Positions 8,372-16,930 of a DNA stretch of 19,437 nt are shown here, one piece after another (the stretch's first letter is position 1; each line of letters opens with the position of its first letter). The notes below the pieces were generated by a model, which saw only the letters and a program-made list of their open reading frames with translations, made no database searches and was not told where the DNA came from. The position numbers and the translations under genes are program-made. Source of the stretch: Jimgerdemannia flammicorona (lineage: Eukaryota; Mucoromycota; Endogonomycetes; Endogonales; Endogonaceae); NCBI GenBank assembly GCA_003990745.1, contig RBNI01002165.1, positions 1 to 19,437 of the forward strand, given 5' to 3'.

Positions 8372-8901
8372 ACATGTTTGCTAAATCGGAAAGCTAATAT
8401 GTATTGAACATGCTCTATATTTTATACAGACATATGAATAATGAACAATTAATCTCTGCTATTACAACACTCATCATGACTACTATCAGTATAAACAAAC
8501 ATATATCCAGTGGCCTCTCAGAATTCGAAAATGCTATTGAAAACAGCTGCTTTACATTTGGGTCTTAATTGATACAACAGTATACACATTAACTCTGGGA
8601 AATATGACAACCTTTCTAATACTTCCCACATATCTACATACTCCATCATCAGAAGGTGAGCATTATATTTATACATTATTATAACATTATACATTATTTT
8701 AATTTACTCACTTAAAATAAATATATTTGATACAGTGGTAGGACAGATCACCTATAAATGCTGGAATATACCAAATGCCAATAGCATGCAAGATTTCAAT
8801 ATAGATATCTGGTAGCATGTGCAGGTGCTGGGACATGGATTACTTGTAATTGCATTGGCAAATACATTTGAGGCACACAAAGTATCACACCTATCGAAGA
8901 G
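8372..8901 (+). other. Possible decayed upstream exons of the coiled-coil gene
   Basis: Several short open stretches look coding but do not join. At 8430-8567 a frame reads MNNEQLISAITTL to TAA. At about 8600-8656 a frame ends in a plausible donor (AGAAG|GTGAG). At 8737-9000 a frame beginning VVGQITYKCWN has a TAG near 8815 and then runs open until the downstream gene's frame takes over. I read this as a diverged 5' part of the next gene with a frameshift near 8870-8890; an unrelated relic is also possible. Confidence 0.3.
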
Positions 8902-9557
8902 ATGTGCTCACATGTTGTTTCCGATCTGGAATGCGATGCCTGTTCTATCCTATATTTCCCTGACCTCAGCAAAAACATTGAAGAAGGTTCTGGGTCAATG
9001 AGTAAAATTACACAAAGTGAGGAGTTGAATAGAGATTCGATTGAGGATGATCAATGGCACCAACAGGAAATCGATCTGCATAATCTGCAACAGGCCCAAC
9101 AGGTTAGAGAAATGAATGAACATGAAAAGGTGAGATTACTTAATTCCCACTTATCTAAATCTGTTAACACATTGTTGCAGTATTTAATTCTAATTAATTT
9201 ATTTAATTGGGTATCAAAACCTCTGATAAGATTAAAGGCAAACGTAAATTGGCTGAAGATGATATAACTGAATATAATGACCAGGACACACAACAACGTC
9301 GCACTTGTATGATGGTAATGGGCACAGTAGAGGATCACGTAGTTCCACCTTCCAGTGATATATTTGAATTACTGAAGGATTTGACGAATCAATTAGAAAT
9401 GTTGTGGAGTGAAGAAAATCATTGGGATCAGAAGAATGATGCTCTAATTGATGAACTCAATAAAATTAGAACTGTTACAGAAGACCACACCTTGGAAAAT
9501 TATACATCACTACCACCTCCACGACGCCGCCACAGAAAGAGGCCATGTACAAGTTAA
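8902..9557 (+). CDS. Hypothetical coiled-coil protein, two exons
   Basis: Exons 8902-9129 and 9231-9557 join at phase 0 across a 101-nt intron (AAAAG|GTGAGA ... GATAAG|ATT), giving 184 aa. The frame is already open from 8872, so the true start may lie upstream. The N-terminus has a small Cys/His set (MCSHVV, then LECDAC). The middle is glutamine- and glutamate-rich helix (HNLQQAQQVREMNEHEK). A basic cluster GKRK follows the intron. The last 60 residues form a heptad-like coiled coil (FELLKDLTNQLEML, DELNKIRTV) and end in a basic tail (PPPRRRHRKR). No family is recognised. Nuclear location is suggested only by the basic patches. An acceptor at TTGCAG (9180) is worse because it leads to another frame. 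Confidence 0.5.
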
Positions 9558-9737
9558 GTGCCACAGAATTGGAATATTTCATTTAAATTATTCGATGTAT
9601 TAAAAGAGTCTGCAGAGAATGAAGTGAAGGCACTCAGGATTGAGATTGAGAAATTGAAGAGAAAGAATACAAGGCTAATTGATACATTCGAGAAGATTAG
9701 GAATATTGCAGAAACCACATTGCTTACCATAGTATGA
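9558..9737 (+). pseudogene. Second in-frame copy of the coiled-coil segment
   Basis: Directly after the TAA of the preceding gene, in the same frame, 59 further codons run to a TGA at 9735-9737. Residues KLFDVLKE ... LIDTFEKIRNIAE align with DIFELLKD ... LIDELNKIRTVTE of the gene just upstream. This is a tandem duplication of the terminal coiled-coil segment. It is now cut off by the stop, or is an alternative last exon; no clear acceptor AG is seen at its start. Confidence 0.55.
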
Positions 9738-10287
9738 GTGGGTAAATAGATTGTGACTGTATATACAGATTATTATACCAACTGTATAATAATATTCAAA
9801 GTATAAATTTGCAAATGATATTTGCTGTTGAAAATGTGACCGGTGCTCTGGGCGCACAGTCATGTGACTGATTTGGGCACATGGGTATATGAAATGAAAC
9901 TTATAGTTAATATGTTTGTATTTATCATTGGGGCCATCCATCAATGTTTTATCATTGGCATTAGTGTTTCGGAGAGTTTGTGATTTGGATTATATTCGAT
10001 GTTTCTTACTATATATATATATGATGGGTTTTTTTTTGTATTTTATTTCGCCTTCATGCTTCGAAGCTGGTCCAATGGTACAGAGAAATTAACTATTGAA
10101 ATAATATTTTATAAAGTAAATTTCAAAATATAATGAGCTGATCACTGGCTAGCATTATTTCTTTAGATATTATCTAGAAAAAATGGTTCTATAACTAATT
10201 ATGAGGAGGTAATACATTATTATCGCGTCCCATCAAAACAAACGCATGAACATATGACGTCACATATAGTGGCTTAGTGATTAGATG
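9738..10287. other. Intergenic with repeats
   Basis: No gene is supported. It holds a GGGCGCAC element at 9849-9886, a (TA)n run near 10010, a poly-T of 10 and a reverse-complement copy of the AT-rich repeat family at 10078-10180 (CAGAGAAATTAACTATTGAA). Confidence 0.5.
9849..9886 (+). repeat. Dispersed GGGCGCAC element, copy D
   Basis: TGGGCGCACAGTCATGTGAC is followed by TGATTTGGGCAC. It is nearly identical to the copy at 13459 and, as reverse complement, to that at 17705. It holds the palindromic core TCATGTGA and two offset TGGGC boxes. Confidence 0.7.
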
Positions 10288-10341
10288 ATCCCCATAACAC
10301 ATCTTTTTTTTTTTTTTTAACGGACATCCCCATAACACATC
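10288..10341. repeat. 16-bp direct repeat flanking a poly-T insert
   Basis: ATCCCCATAACACATC occurs at 10288-10303 and again at 10326-10341, separated by 15 T plus AACGGAC. This looks like a target-site duplication around a tiny retroposed tail, or a slippage duplication. The 100 bases to its right are visibly GC-richer than the surroundings. Confidence 0.6.
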
Positions 10342-10537
10342 CACACGCGACTTATCCTGACCTCTGTCGTGATCGCTCCAACCCCTCGAACAATTGACGC
10401 GTCCCTTCCGGGCCAACCTTTCCCCATCTGCAACAGGTACACACAATTCCATGAGTAGGTTTTTGCTCTTTTTACCATGTGCTCGCTATGCTCATCTATT
10501 GGTTGATCAATACTAGTTACCTTTTCACGGATCATTC

Positions 10538-13191
10538 ATGACTGAAATCGACCCATACTTCGACAACTTGACACGGTGCTCGTTGATTGGTTTTCTGAAT
10601 CACAAATGCCCAATGAACAAAGTGCAAGCCCATAGTCTATACAAAGGAACTCTCAGTGCCATTGCTGCAGATGTCAATGCAGAGTCAGAACGTAGAGAGA
10701 CTGCTCGCATTTGTTTAGAAGCTTTTGAGGAAAGTAATTATTCTTTCATATGCCTCATTCTGGAGCTATATATATGTCAATGTGCGCCATCGTATCACCT
10801 ATCCCAGACCTCCGTGTTAAACCTCTGTGTTGACAACCTCTGTGTTGCTGGGCGAACTACCTCTGTGTTGGTGTGGATTCATGCTAACCCATAAACCTCC
10901 GTGTTGATGGGCCAATTACCTCTGTGTTGCAATGTGTCCCTTTGGTGCAGATTTTTATAAGTACTTTAGAAAATATTTTTAATTATCACTTATACTAATG
11001 ATATATACCTCAATATAGAAACAGAGCCAGACGGAGTTGGTGCAAAATTATTGGATGAATATGTACAAAGCAGAACTTGAGAATCAGATTTATATTCAAG
11101 AGGTTGGTATATTGATTCTTGATATCTCACCCAGCTGATCTTGAAGTTGGCATACTGACAAGTCTATTTAGACCCAACATGTTATAGTTTTAAAAAAAGA
11201 GGCAAAGACTCAAGGAAAATTGCTGCACAAATCAATTACAAATAAGCTTAAAAGACCAGAGGTTAGTAGACAAGCTCATTATCACATTGTTTATACTTAA
11301 TAGATGCCATCAATATGACCTATCTAATATATATTACATATTCTAGAACGGCTCCCATAGGAATATCATACTTAAAAAGGGTTATTCCTTAAGGAAACGA
11401 AAAAGTGTAGATTATTCTGAAGGATCCCAGTCCTGTGAGTCTGGATCTGTCTCAAGGTGGGATATTTTTGTTGTTGAATATTTAATTGTTAAGATTCACC
11501 CATTAATATGCTTTTAATGTGGTTAACATGGACAGCGAGCATGATGACAATGAAGATGGTGACTATGCCAAGAGTGAGCATGATGATAACGAAGATGGTG
11601 ACTATGGCAAGAAGGAAGATGGTGCTGTAAGTGATTGTTGATGTGGCCTTCTCACATTCTATATGTTTAGATTTTTATAAATTTTTAATATTTTACTTCA
11701 GAGCAATGAAGAACAAAAGCTTAGTGGGAAGAACATGGAGAATGACATGGAGAATGACATGGAGGATGACATGGAGAATGGCATGAAGGATGAGGAGGTA
11801 AGCAACATTTGCTTGTTGAGTATTATTTTTGATTTCATATTTTGAAGACTGACAATTATGACAGGCGGTGAATAGGAAAAGAAAGCATGAAGGTGATGAA
11901 GGCAACAAGGTAAGTGTTAATAAATACCTTGTAATGCTCTTTTAGACAAGGCGGTCTAATGCTGTTGACATTATACAGGGAATAATGGACATCTTGGACA
12001 ATATGATCAAATGTTCAGAGACTGCGAGGATGATTTGTGCGGCCCATACAAAATATCATCCAAACGATGACGTCATTGACCTCCGTTCCAAGTCTCCCTT
12101 TCTGATGCAGCTCCCAAGTCAACTGGTTACCTCTTACCTTTCAGAAATTGATGAGGCAGCTGAAGCTCTAATTCCTGAAAACGTTCACGAATTTCTCATA
12201 ACATTTTTTTCACAAGAACTGGCGGGTTTAGATTGGCAGAACAAAATCGATGATCTCCAGTCCCCCGATAAAAACGATATAGTAATGGTGGGAACGATAC
12301 GAATCTTGCGACGGACCTTACCACAGTTGTAAGTATACATTGTTGACTTGTGCTCATTCTCCGGTGCATAAACTAATATTTTCAAATATTTTCTTTCATA
12401 TAGTATCAAAGCTTTTTCTCTCGGAGCCTTTAACCCTCTACTCAATATTACTACGATTGAAAAACCGCACCTGAACGCCTTCGTACACCCTTGTCTCGAA
12501 GCAGCTCTCTGGCATATAGCTCAGGTGCATTACGAATTCGGAGAAATTCCGTCAAGGAATCATATCAACCGTGACTGTGCAGACGGTGTTGGTTTCATGA
12601 CAAGCACAGACAAATTTCAGCTTATATACGTTGAAGGATCGAGACCTGCGGCAAAAGACGCCAAGGAAGCTACTGATGCCAAAAAAATAGTGAAAAATTT
12701 GAGGAACATTTTCGCCGGTATTGTCAAAGAAATTATCAACAATCGAAGGCGTGTGCCAAGCAAAATGGCTGTGTTTGGTGGACAAAGCTTCCGGCTCCAG
12801 CTCCATTTGCATTATCTAGACTATTGTGGTATGTTATGTCTTTTTCATTGAAAGCATTCTGTCTTGCCAAAAGGCTGAATGTGAACTTTTCTTCGCCAAT
12901 ATTAATTCAGGTAAATATCAGCTAAATGAGGTCGACAACGCCAATGTCCCCCGCGACTTTTCCGAGATGTCAGATTTCGTCTGGTATTATGAATGTATCT
13001 TGAAATGGGCTGTATGTATCAATGCATGTATTTTGTGTTATGGACACTGAATGCCCACTAATCCCTACTGACTCTTTACAAATTAGCTACTGGTCCGTAA
13101 TGTCACGCTCTCTTTTAAGGAAGCACGAACACAGAAGAGACCCTCAAGATTGTCATATGCAAACAGCCTTCGCCTTGTTAAGGATATGTGA
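10538..13191 (+). CDS. Eleven-exon gene: coiled coil, acidic linker, conserved fungal C-terminal domain
   Basis: Exons: 10538-10733, 11019-11102, 11172-11261, 11347-11456, 11536-11626, 11702-11797, 11865-11909, 11979-12328, 12404-12828, 12911-13011 and 13087-13191. Exons 2-11 join in perfect phase across introns of 67-85 nt. Exon 1 to 2 is one base out: GAGGAAA|GTAATT would need one A fewer. Corrected length is 563 aa. Residues 1-123 are helical and coiled-coil. Residues 124-237 hold acidic repeats (EHDDNEDGDY twice, MENDMENDMEDDMENGM) and basic clusters (RKRKS, NRKRKHEG) suggesting nuclear entry. Residues 238-563 form a well-ordered domain (VFGGQSF, LDYCGKYQLNEVDNA, QKRPSRLSYANSL) that resembles, from memory, predicted Mucoromycota proteins. 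D414 and E431-G-S433 in RDCADGVGF ... LIYVEGSRP look faintly like a PD-(D/E)XK site; this is inference, and the final Lys is absent. No named family. Confidence 0.75.
10805..10932 (+). repeat. Short ACCTCTGTGTTG repeats in intron 1
   Basis: Five to six imperfect copies of ACCTC(T/C)GTGTTG are spaced irregularly, inside the 285-nt first intron of the 11-exon gene. They make the exon-1 frame look open to 10894, but that extension is repeat sequence rather than protein. Confidence 0.6.
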
Positions 13192-13458
13192 GGGTTGAGT
13201 TGGATGTGCCAGATGGATGAATGAATATGTTTGTGTGCAATACATGGGTTGGGAGTGGAGTGTTGGATTGGACTCTGATTACAAAGGGGCAGCCAGTCCG
13301 CTTAGTTATGAGATCAGCCTTTTTTCCAACATATTTGCTGCCTTGAGATAGCTGCCATCGTTTTTGTACTTTAGGAATGATTTTAATATTGGCCTCTTTG
13401 AATGTTGAAAAGGTGAGACCCAGTTGAGGCATATTATCATTAGCGGGCCAAGTGTATG
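13192..13458. other. 3' flank of the 11-exon gene, no other gene
   Basis: Two overlapping minus-strand frames (13178-13548) are open by chance and share no motif. The stretch is moderately balanced in base composition. No AATAAA was found immediately after the TGA at 13189. Confidence 0.45.
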
Positions 13459-13493
13459 TATGGGCGCACCATCATGTGACTGATTTGGGCACC
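13459..13493 (+). repeat. Dispersed GGGCGCAC element, copy E
   Basis: TGGGCGCACCATCATGTGAC is followed by TGATTTGGGCACC. It abuts the duplicated block 13488-13622. The partner block at 3612-3747 lacks this sequence at the same side, which suggests the element inserted beside one copy. Confidence 0.7.
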
Positions 13494-13622
13494 AGTTTAG
13501 GGAAGGCAGAGAACATATGTACATTGAAAGGTTCAGCCCCTGCAGCAAACATCCTCAAGCACATAAACACCAGAACAAGATTTGGTAAAAACTATGTTGT
13601 ACATGCTCACAGATGTACTGCA
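13488..13622 (+). repeat. Duplicated block, inverted partner of 3612-3747
   Basis: See 3612-3747 for the shared stretches. Here the frame reads TLKGSAPAANILKHINTRTR. Neither copy has a recognisable family or a complete gene. Confidence 0.7.
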
Positions 13623-14037
13623 CCAAGATTAGGAGTAGTTTAGCTATTGAACCTAAAAAATATATACTTGAATTGGAATAAAGTATGATTTGCCTTTGGT
13701 TGGTTGAATATATTTGATTGTTGGCTATCAAGCATCTCATATATCTCTGAGTAAGATACAAGTGATCTACTAGTGGTAAAATTTGTAAATCACTAGGCTG
13801 ATTTTTTTAAAAAAATATTATTATTATCAAAGTCTATCGACAGACTAGATATGATCTTAATATTCTATCTTACAACATTTGTAATTATATAGAATACAAT
13901 CTCTGAATTTTGCTGTCTGCCAATAAGATCGAATCGGCTCAATGTATGTTTTGTAGAAGGTCTTTTCAATGGATAATCCCTGGGATTGGCACTGGATAGT
14001 TTTCAGGTAACACAATTGTAATATCCTGTGCCCTCAA
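13623..14037. other. Intergenic with a partial AT-rich repeat
   Basis: No gene is seen. GTATGTTTTGTAGAAGGTCT followed by TTTCAATGGATAAT at about 13940 is a diverged part of the AT-rich repeat family described at 7590. Confidence 0.45.
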
Positions 14038-14152
14038 CCAATAGTGAGATATATCCCCGTGGCCGCAGTATGCTAGTATTCAATATAAACGACTCAAACA
14101 AACCCAACACCTGTCATCAGCTTCTTTCCTCTCACCTTAATTACATACACAA
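14038..14152 (+). promoter_or_regulatory. Promoter and 5' leader of the right CRN gene
   Basis: CCAAT at 14038-14042 and TATAAAC at 14084-14090 are followed by a 62-nt leader. The leader matches the left CRN copy (ACTCAAACAA, CCCAACACC, TCAGCTTCTT, CTCACCTTA, ACACAAATGGC). The spacing is what a fungal TATA promoter would show. Confidence 0.6.
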
Positions 14153-14560
14153 ATGGCTAACATCATAACTCTCAACTGCCTGATGCAAGGAGACACTCCT
14201 CCATCCAAATATGCATTCCGTGTCAATATCTCCAAGACTGCTAGCATCAGCAAGCTCAGGAAGTTAATTAAGGCAAAGTTGCCACGGCACCATGATCATG
14301 TCATTGTTAACAAACTCATACTTTGGGAGGTCAGCATCCCTCTGACTGCAATTAACACCAACCCTGATATTAATATCAAGAATTTGCTATGCGGCGAGAT
14401 GTTGTCAGTGCTAGATGATATTCAAGAGCACTTTGCTAGTCAGCCCACAAAAAGGAACCTTCATGTCATTGTCCAGTACCCTACTACTATATTAAAGGAT
14501 ATAGATGTGAACATTGTGGAAGTGGACATTGAAAAAGATAAGGACGATGGGGATGACTGA
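14153..14560 (+). CDS. Crinkler (CRN)-type N-terminal domain protein, short copy
   Basis: 135 aa, single exon. About three quarters of residues are identical to the left CRN copy at 2212. Residues 1-60 show the fungal CRN pattern (ITLNCLMQGDTPPSK, ISKLRKLIKAKL, KLILWEVSIPL). The rest carries the helix-rich second half (LCGEMLSVLDDIQEHFASQP) and the beginning of the acidic linker (EKDKDDGDD), where a TGA ends it. CRN proteins normally carry a variable C-terminal effector domain after such a linker; here none follows and a 69-bp minisatellite begins soon after. It is either a domain-only gene or a truncated one. The reading frame itself is intact and differs from the other copy largely by silent or mild changes, so it may have been under selection. 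No signal peptide is visible. Host-nuclear action is known for oomycete relatives only. Confidence 0.75.
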   Translation: MANIITLNCLMQGDTPPSKYAFRVNISKTASISKLRKLIKAKLPRHHDHVIVNKLILWEVSIPLTAINTNPDINIKNLLCGEMLSVLDDIQEHFASQPTKRNLHVIVQYPTTILKDIDVNIVEVDIEKDKDDGDD

Positions 14561-14621
14561 CATCAGATTCAGTCATAATCTGTATAATTAGAATGATAGA
14601 AGGTTAATATGTTAGTTAACC

Positions 14622-14627
14622 TGTAAT
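14622..14627 (+). terminator. Possible polyadenylation signal (AATAAA)
   Basis: GTAATAAAAGG lies about 60 nt after the CRN stop codon and ahead of the minisatellite. Further AATAAA hexamers occur inside each minisatellite unit, so its specific use is uncertain. Confidence 0.35.
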
Positions 14628-14639
14628 AAAAGGAGATAA

Positions 14640-14955
14640 AATTGCCAAAGCAGATTGCCAGACATGACATATAACCTATAAAATAAAATAAATAAAAAGG
14701 GAGATATTATTGTCGAGGCAGATAGCCAGACACAATATATAACCCATGAAAATAAAATAAATAAAAAGGGAAATGTTATTGTCGAGGCAGATAGCCAGAC
14801 ACAATATGTAACTCATGAAATAAAATAAATAAAAAGGGAAATGTTATTGTCGAGGCAGATAGCCAGACACAATATATAACCCATGAAAATAAAATAAATA
14901 AAAAGGGAGATATTATTGCCGAGGCAGATAGCCAGACACAATATATAACTAGCAT
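14640..14955 (+). repeat. 69-bp minisatellite, about five units
   Basis: The shared box GAGGCAGATAGCCAGACACA recurs at about 14783, 14851 and 14920, with a first exact copy near 14714 and a diverged one near 14645 (spacing 68-69). Between boxes lies an AT-rich part with AAATAAAATAAATAAAAAGG. The minus-strand frame with repeated VIYCVWLSAS is only the translation of this array. Confidence 0.9.
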
Positions 14956-15607
14956 ATTCCCACTCTCAACATTTACTGGTGGTTTGTTGAGGGTAGGATA
15001 TAGACTCAAATTTCTATTTTGATATCAGTAACTAGCTCAAATATGTAATTATTAATAAATTGTAGAGTAAATTCAAGATATGATAAGTTGATCAGATAGC
15101 AGTAGATAGTAACTTCAAGCTTCTGAAATTTAGATATTAATAAAAGCTGTTACTAGATTTAATGAAATATGTAAAGAAGTGAAATTAAAGTACTCTGGTC
15201 AATATTATTCCTTCAAATATTATATATATTTGATAAAATATAACTCTGTAACTATGTAGAGAGATATCTGATATATGTATATATAATATTACAGAGCTCA
15301 AATATATAATTGCAGAGAAATTAACTATTAAAAAGCTATTTTTACAAAGTAAAAATTTAAGATATAATGAGTTGATCAGATCTCATTAGTAGATGGTATT
15401 TTAAGCTAACTAAATTTCAGAAATCTAAATATTACTTTCCTTACAAACATTTGTTTAGAATTATAGAGCAAAATATATTTACTTAAATAACCAAATTCTC
15501 AGTCAGTCTATTGTAGAATATAATCAGTAATTTAATTGTTATAAAATAGAATGATTTTCCATTAACAAATATTTCTATATTACATTATATAGTTATAGAG
15601 TGGCTAA
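14956..15607. repeat. AT-rich dispersed repeat copies 2 and 3 (reverse orientation)
   Basis: 15050-15190 (GATAAGTTGATCAGATAGCA, TTCTGAAATTTAGATATTAA) and 15290-15440 (ATTACAGAGCTCAAATATAT, GCAGAGAAATTAACTATTAA, GAGTTGATCAGATCTC) are reverse-complement copies of the family at 7590. No gene is supported in this stretch. Confidence 0.55.
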
Positions 15608-16761
15608 TTAAAGAATATATCTATCAATGTCAAAAATAGTATTAATATCTACATCATTCAAATTATCTAGTGGAATATCAGTTATTAGCAATTGATTAGA
15701 TTCTGTATCTCTCAATATATACTGATCATCAATCAAAGGCCAATATGTGAAAGAATTATAAGTTTCGTCAAATAAAGGATGTGATATAGGAGAATGTGAT
15801 ATAGGAGAATGTGGTGACATTAAGACTAAAGATGAAATCTCATCAATATGCAAATCATCTGAAGACTGAATTGCAAATATTGATGGAGATGAAGATAGTA
15901 ATATCATATAAGGATCAGTATTAGAGACTGATGTCTCAGGCATAGATTGCTGTTCCGACAAGATATCAGTCAGCTCTTCAGCAATAGTATAGCCCTTCTC
16001 TTCCTCAATTGTATGAAATGGAATTACAGATGAAGGTGTAAGACTACACATAGGGCAGTAATATAATTCACCCAGAGATTTTTTTGTTTCATTGATACAA
16101 TCGAAATGCAGCCATGAATTACAAGTATCACATTGTACCATTATTCCGATATCATCATTAGATGAACAGATGCATTTGATCTCTGAATTGGATGATATCC
16201 AATCTATAATATAACATAATTTATAAGTTAATATTGACATAATAAAATAATTTAATATTATATAATAATGATATTATATCATTAATATTTTTCCTCTATT
16301 ATTTATTAGTTATTTATGCTTACCTTGGCTTACTACTTCATTATGTTTTGAATTTTTTTTGTCTTCCTTCACCCGTTTAGTCACTCTACCATGTTTTACT
16401 GCAGGTAGTTGTTTACCTCTGAATGATGTCTGATCTATAATATATTATAATTAGCCAATATATTAATGTTGATAAATATTATATTATCATATAATATAAA
16501 TATCTTACCATTAATATTATTTTTTCTATTATTTATTTCTCGTTTATATTTACCACTTCGGTATACTATCTCATTTTGTTTTGAGTTCATTCTACCTTCC
16601 TTCACTCTTTCCTTCACTCTACCTTGTTTTACCATATCACCCGTTTCACTCAATGATTTCTGAATAGTAGCCATAGCATGTGAAAGTCTCCATTTGAGAA
16701 TGTAAAGCATTTCTTTACTATTTGCTAGATGATTATGGATAGGTACGATTGTAGCTGACAT
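15608..16761 (-). CDS. PHD-finger protein, three exons
   Basis: Exons 16761-16509, 16434-16324 and 16203-15608 join at phase 1 with GT-AG introns of 74 and 120 nt, giving 319 aa. The start is the ATG at 16761, 36 nt below a TATAAAC box. Residues 1-45 are a predicted helix. Residues 50-121 contain two related basic segments (VKQGRVKERVKEGRMNSKQ and VKHGRVTKRVKEDKKNSKH). The PHD finger spans 132-174: C132, C134, C146, C149, H154, C157, C171, C174, with NDDIGIMVQCDTCNSW between. It is a complete C4HC3 set of the Set3/MLL5-like style with the conserved Trp152, a subfamily known to bind methylated H3K4. Residues 175-319 are acidic and Ser-rich (HSPISHSPIS), typical of a disordered tail. The role is therefore probably a chromatin reader. 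A second donor at 16554/16553 is also in phase and would remove 15 residues. Confidence 0.8.
16204..16660 (-). repeat. Tandem duplication of an exon-intron unit in the PHD gene
   Basis: The 3' half of exon 1 plus intron 1 (about 16630-16435) and exon 2 plus intron 2 (about 16410-16204) align along their length. Coding similarity is VK.GRV..RVKE...NSK.NE.V. The introns share AATAAATAATAGA and AATATTAATG. In the exon 2 unit splicing uses CAAG|GTAAGCATAAA; the matching place in the exon 1 unit, GTG|GTAAATATAAA, lies inside the longer exon and a donor 45 nt downstream is the stronger one. Confidence 0.75.
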
Positions 16762-16930
16762 TTTGAAGCTGGTGTAAGATTATGTGTGTATTCTCAGTTT
16801 ATATTAAAATTCAGTCAATAGGCAGTAATTAGGCTATTGGGCAATTATCTAAGCCAATAGTATATATATTATATAAAGATAGATTTGCTATATATATTTG
16901 CTATTGGTTACTTAGTACTGTTTAACCTTC
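16762..16930 (-). promoter_or_regulatory. Promoter of the PHD-finger gene
   Basis: On the minus strand TATAAAC lies at 16803-16797 followed by a 36-nt AC-rich leader. CCAATAG lies near 16911-16905, and further CCAAT/ATTGG boxes are at about 16854 and 16836. The CCAAT plus TATAAAC arrangement matches the right CRN gene and the fragment at 18362. Confidence 0.5.

Noticed and set aside
8960..9001. Frame MQVLGHGLLVIALANTFEAHK (8819-9001) as a separate gene
   Set aside because: It overlaps the better supported coiled-coil frame and has a TAG just upstream. More likely a remnant of the same gene before a frameshift.
10734..10894. Extension of exon 1 of the 11-exon gene to the TAA at 10892
   Set aside because: The extra residues come from the ACCTCTGTGTTG repeats. 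A GTAATT donor at 10734 and the coiled-coil exon downstream fit better.
14776..15009. Membrane-like repeat protein VIYCVWLSAS
   Set aside because: It is only the minus-strand translation of the 69-bp minisatellite.
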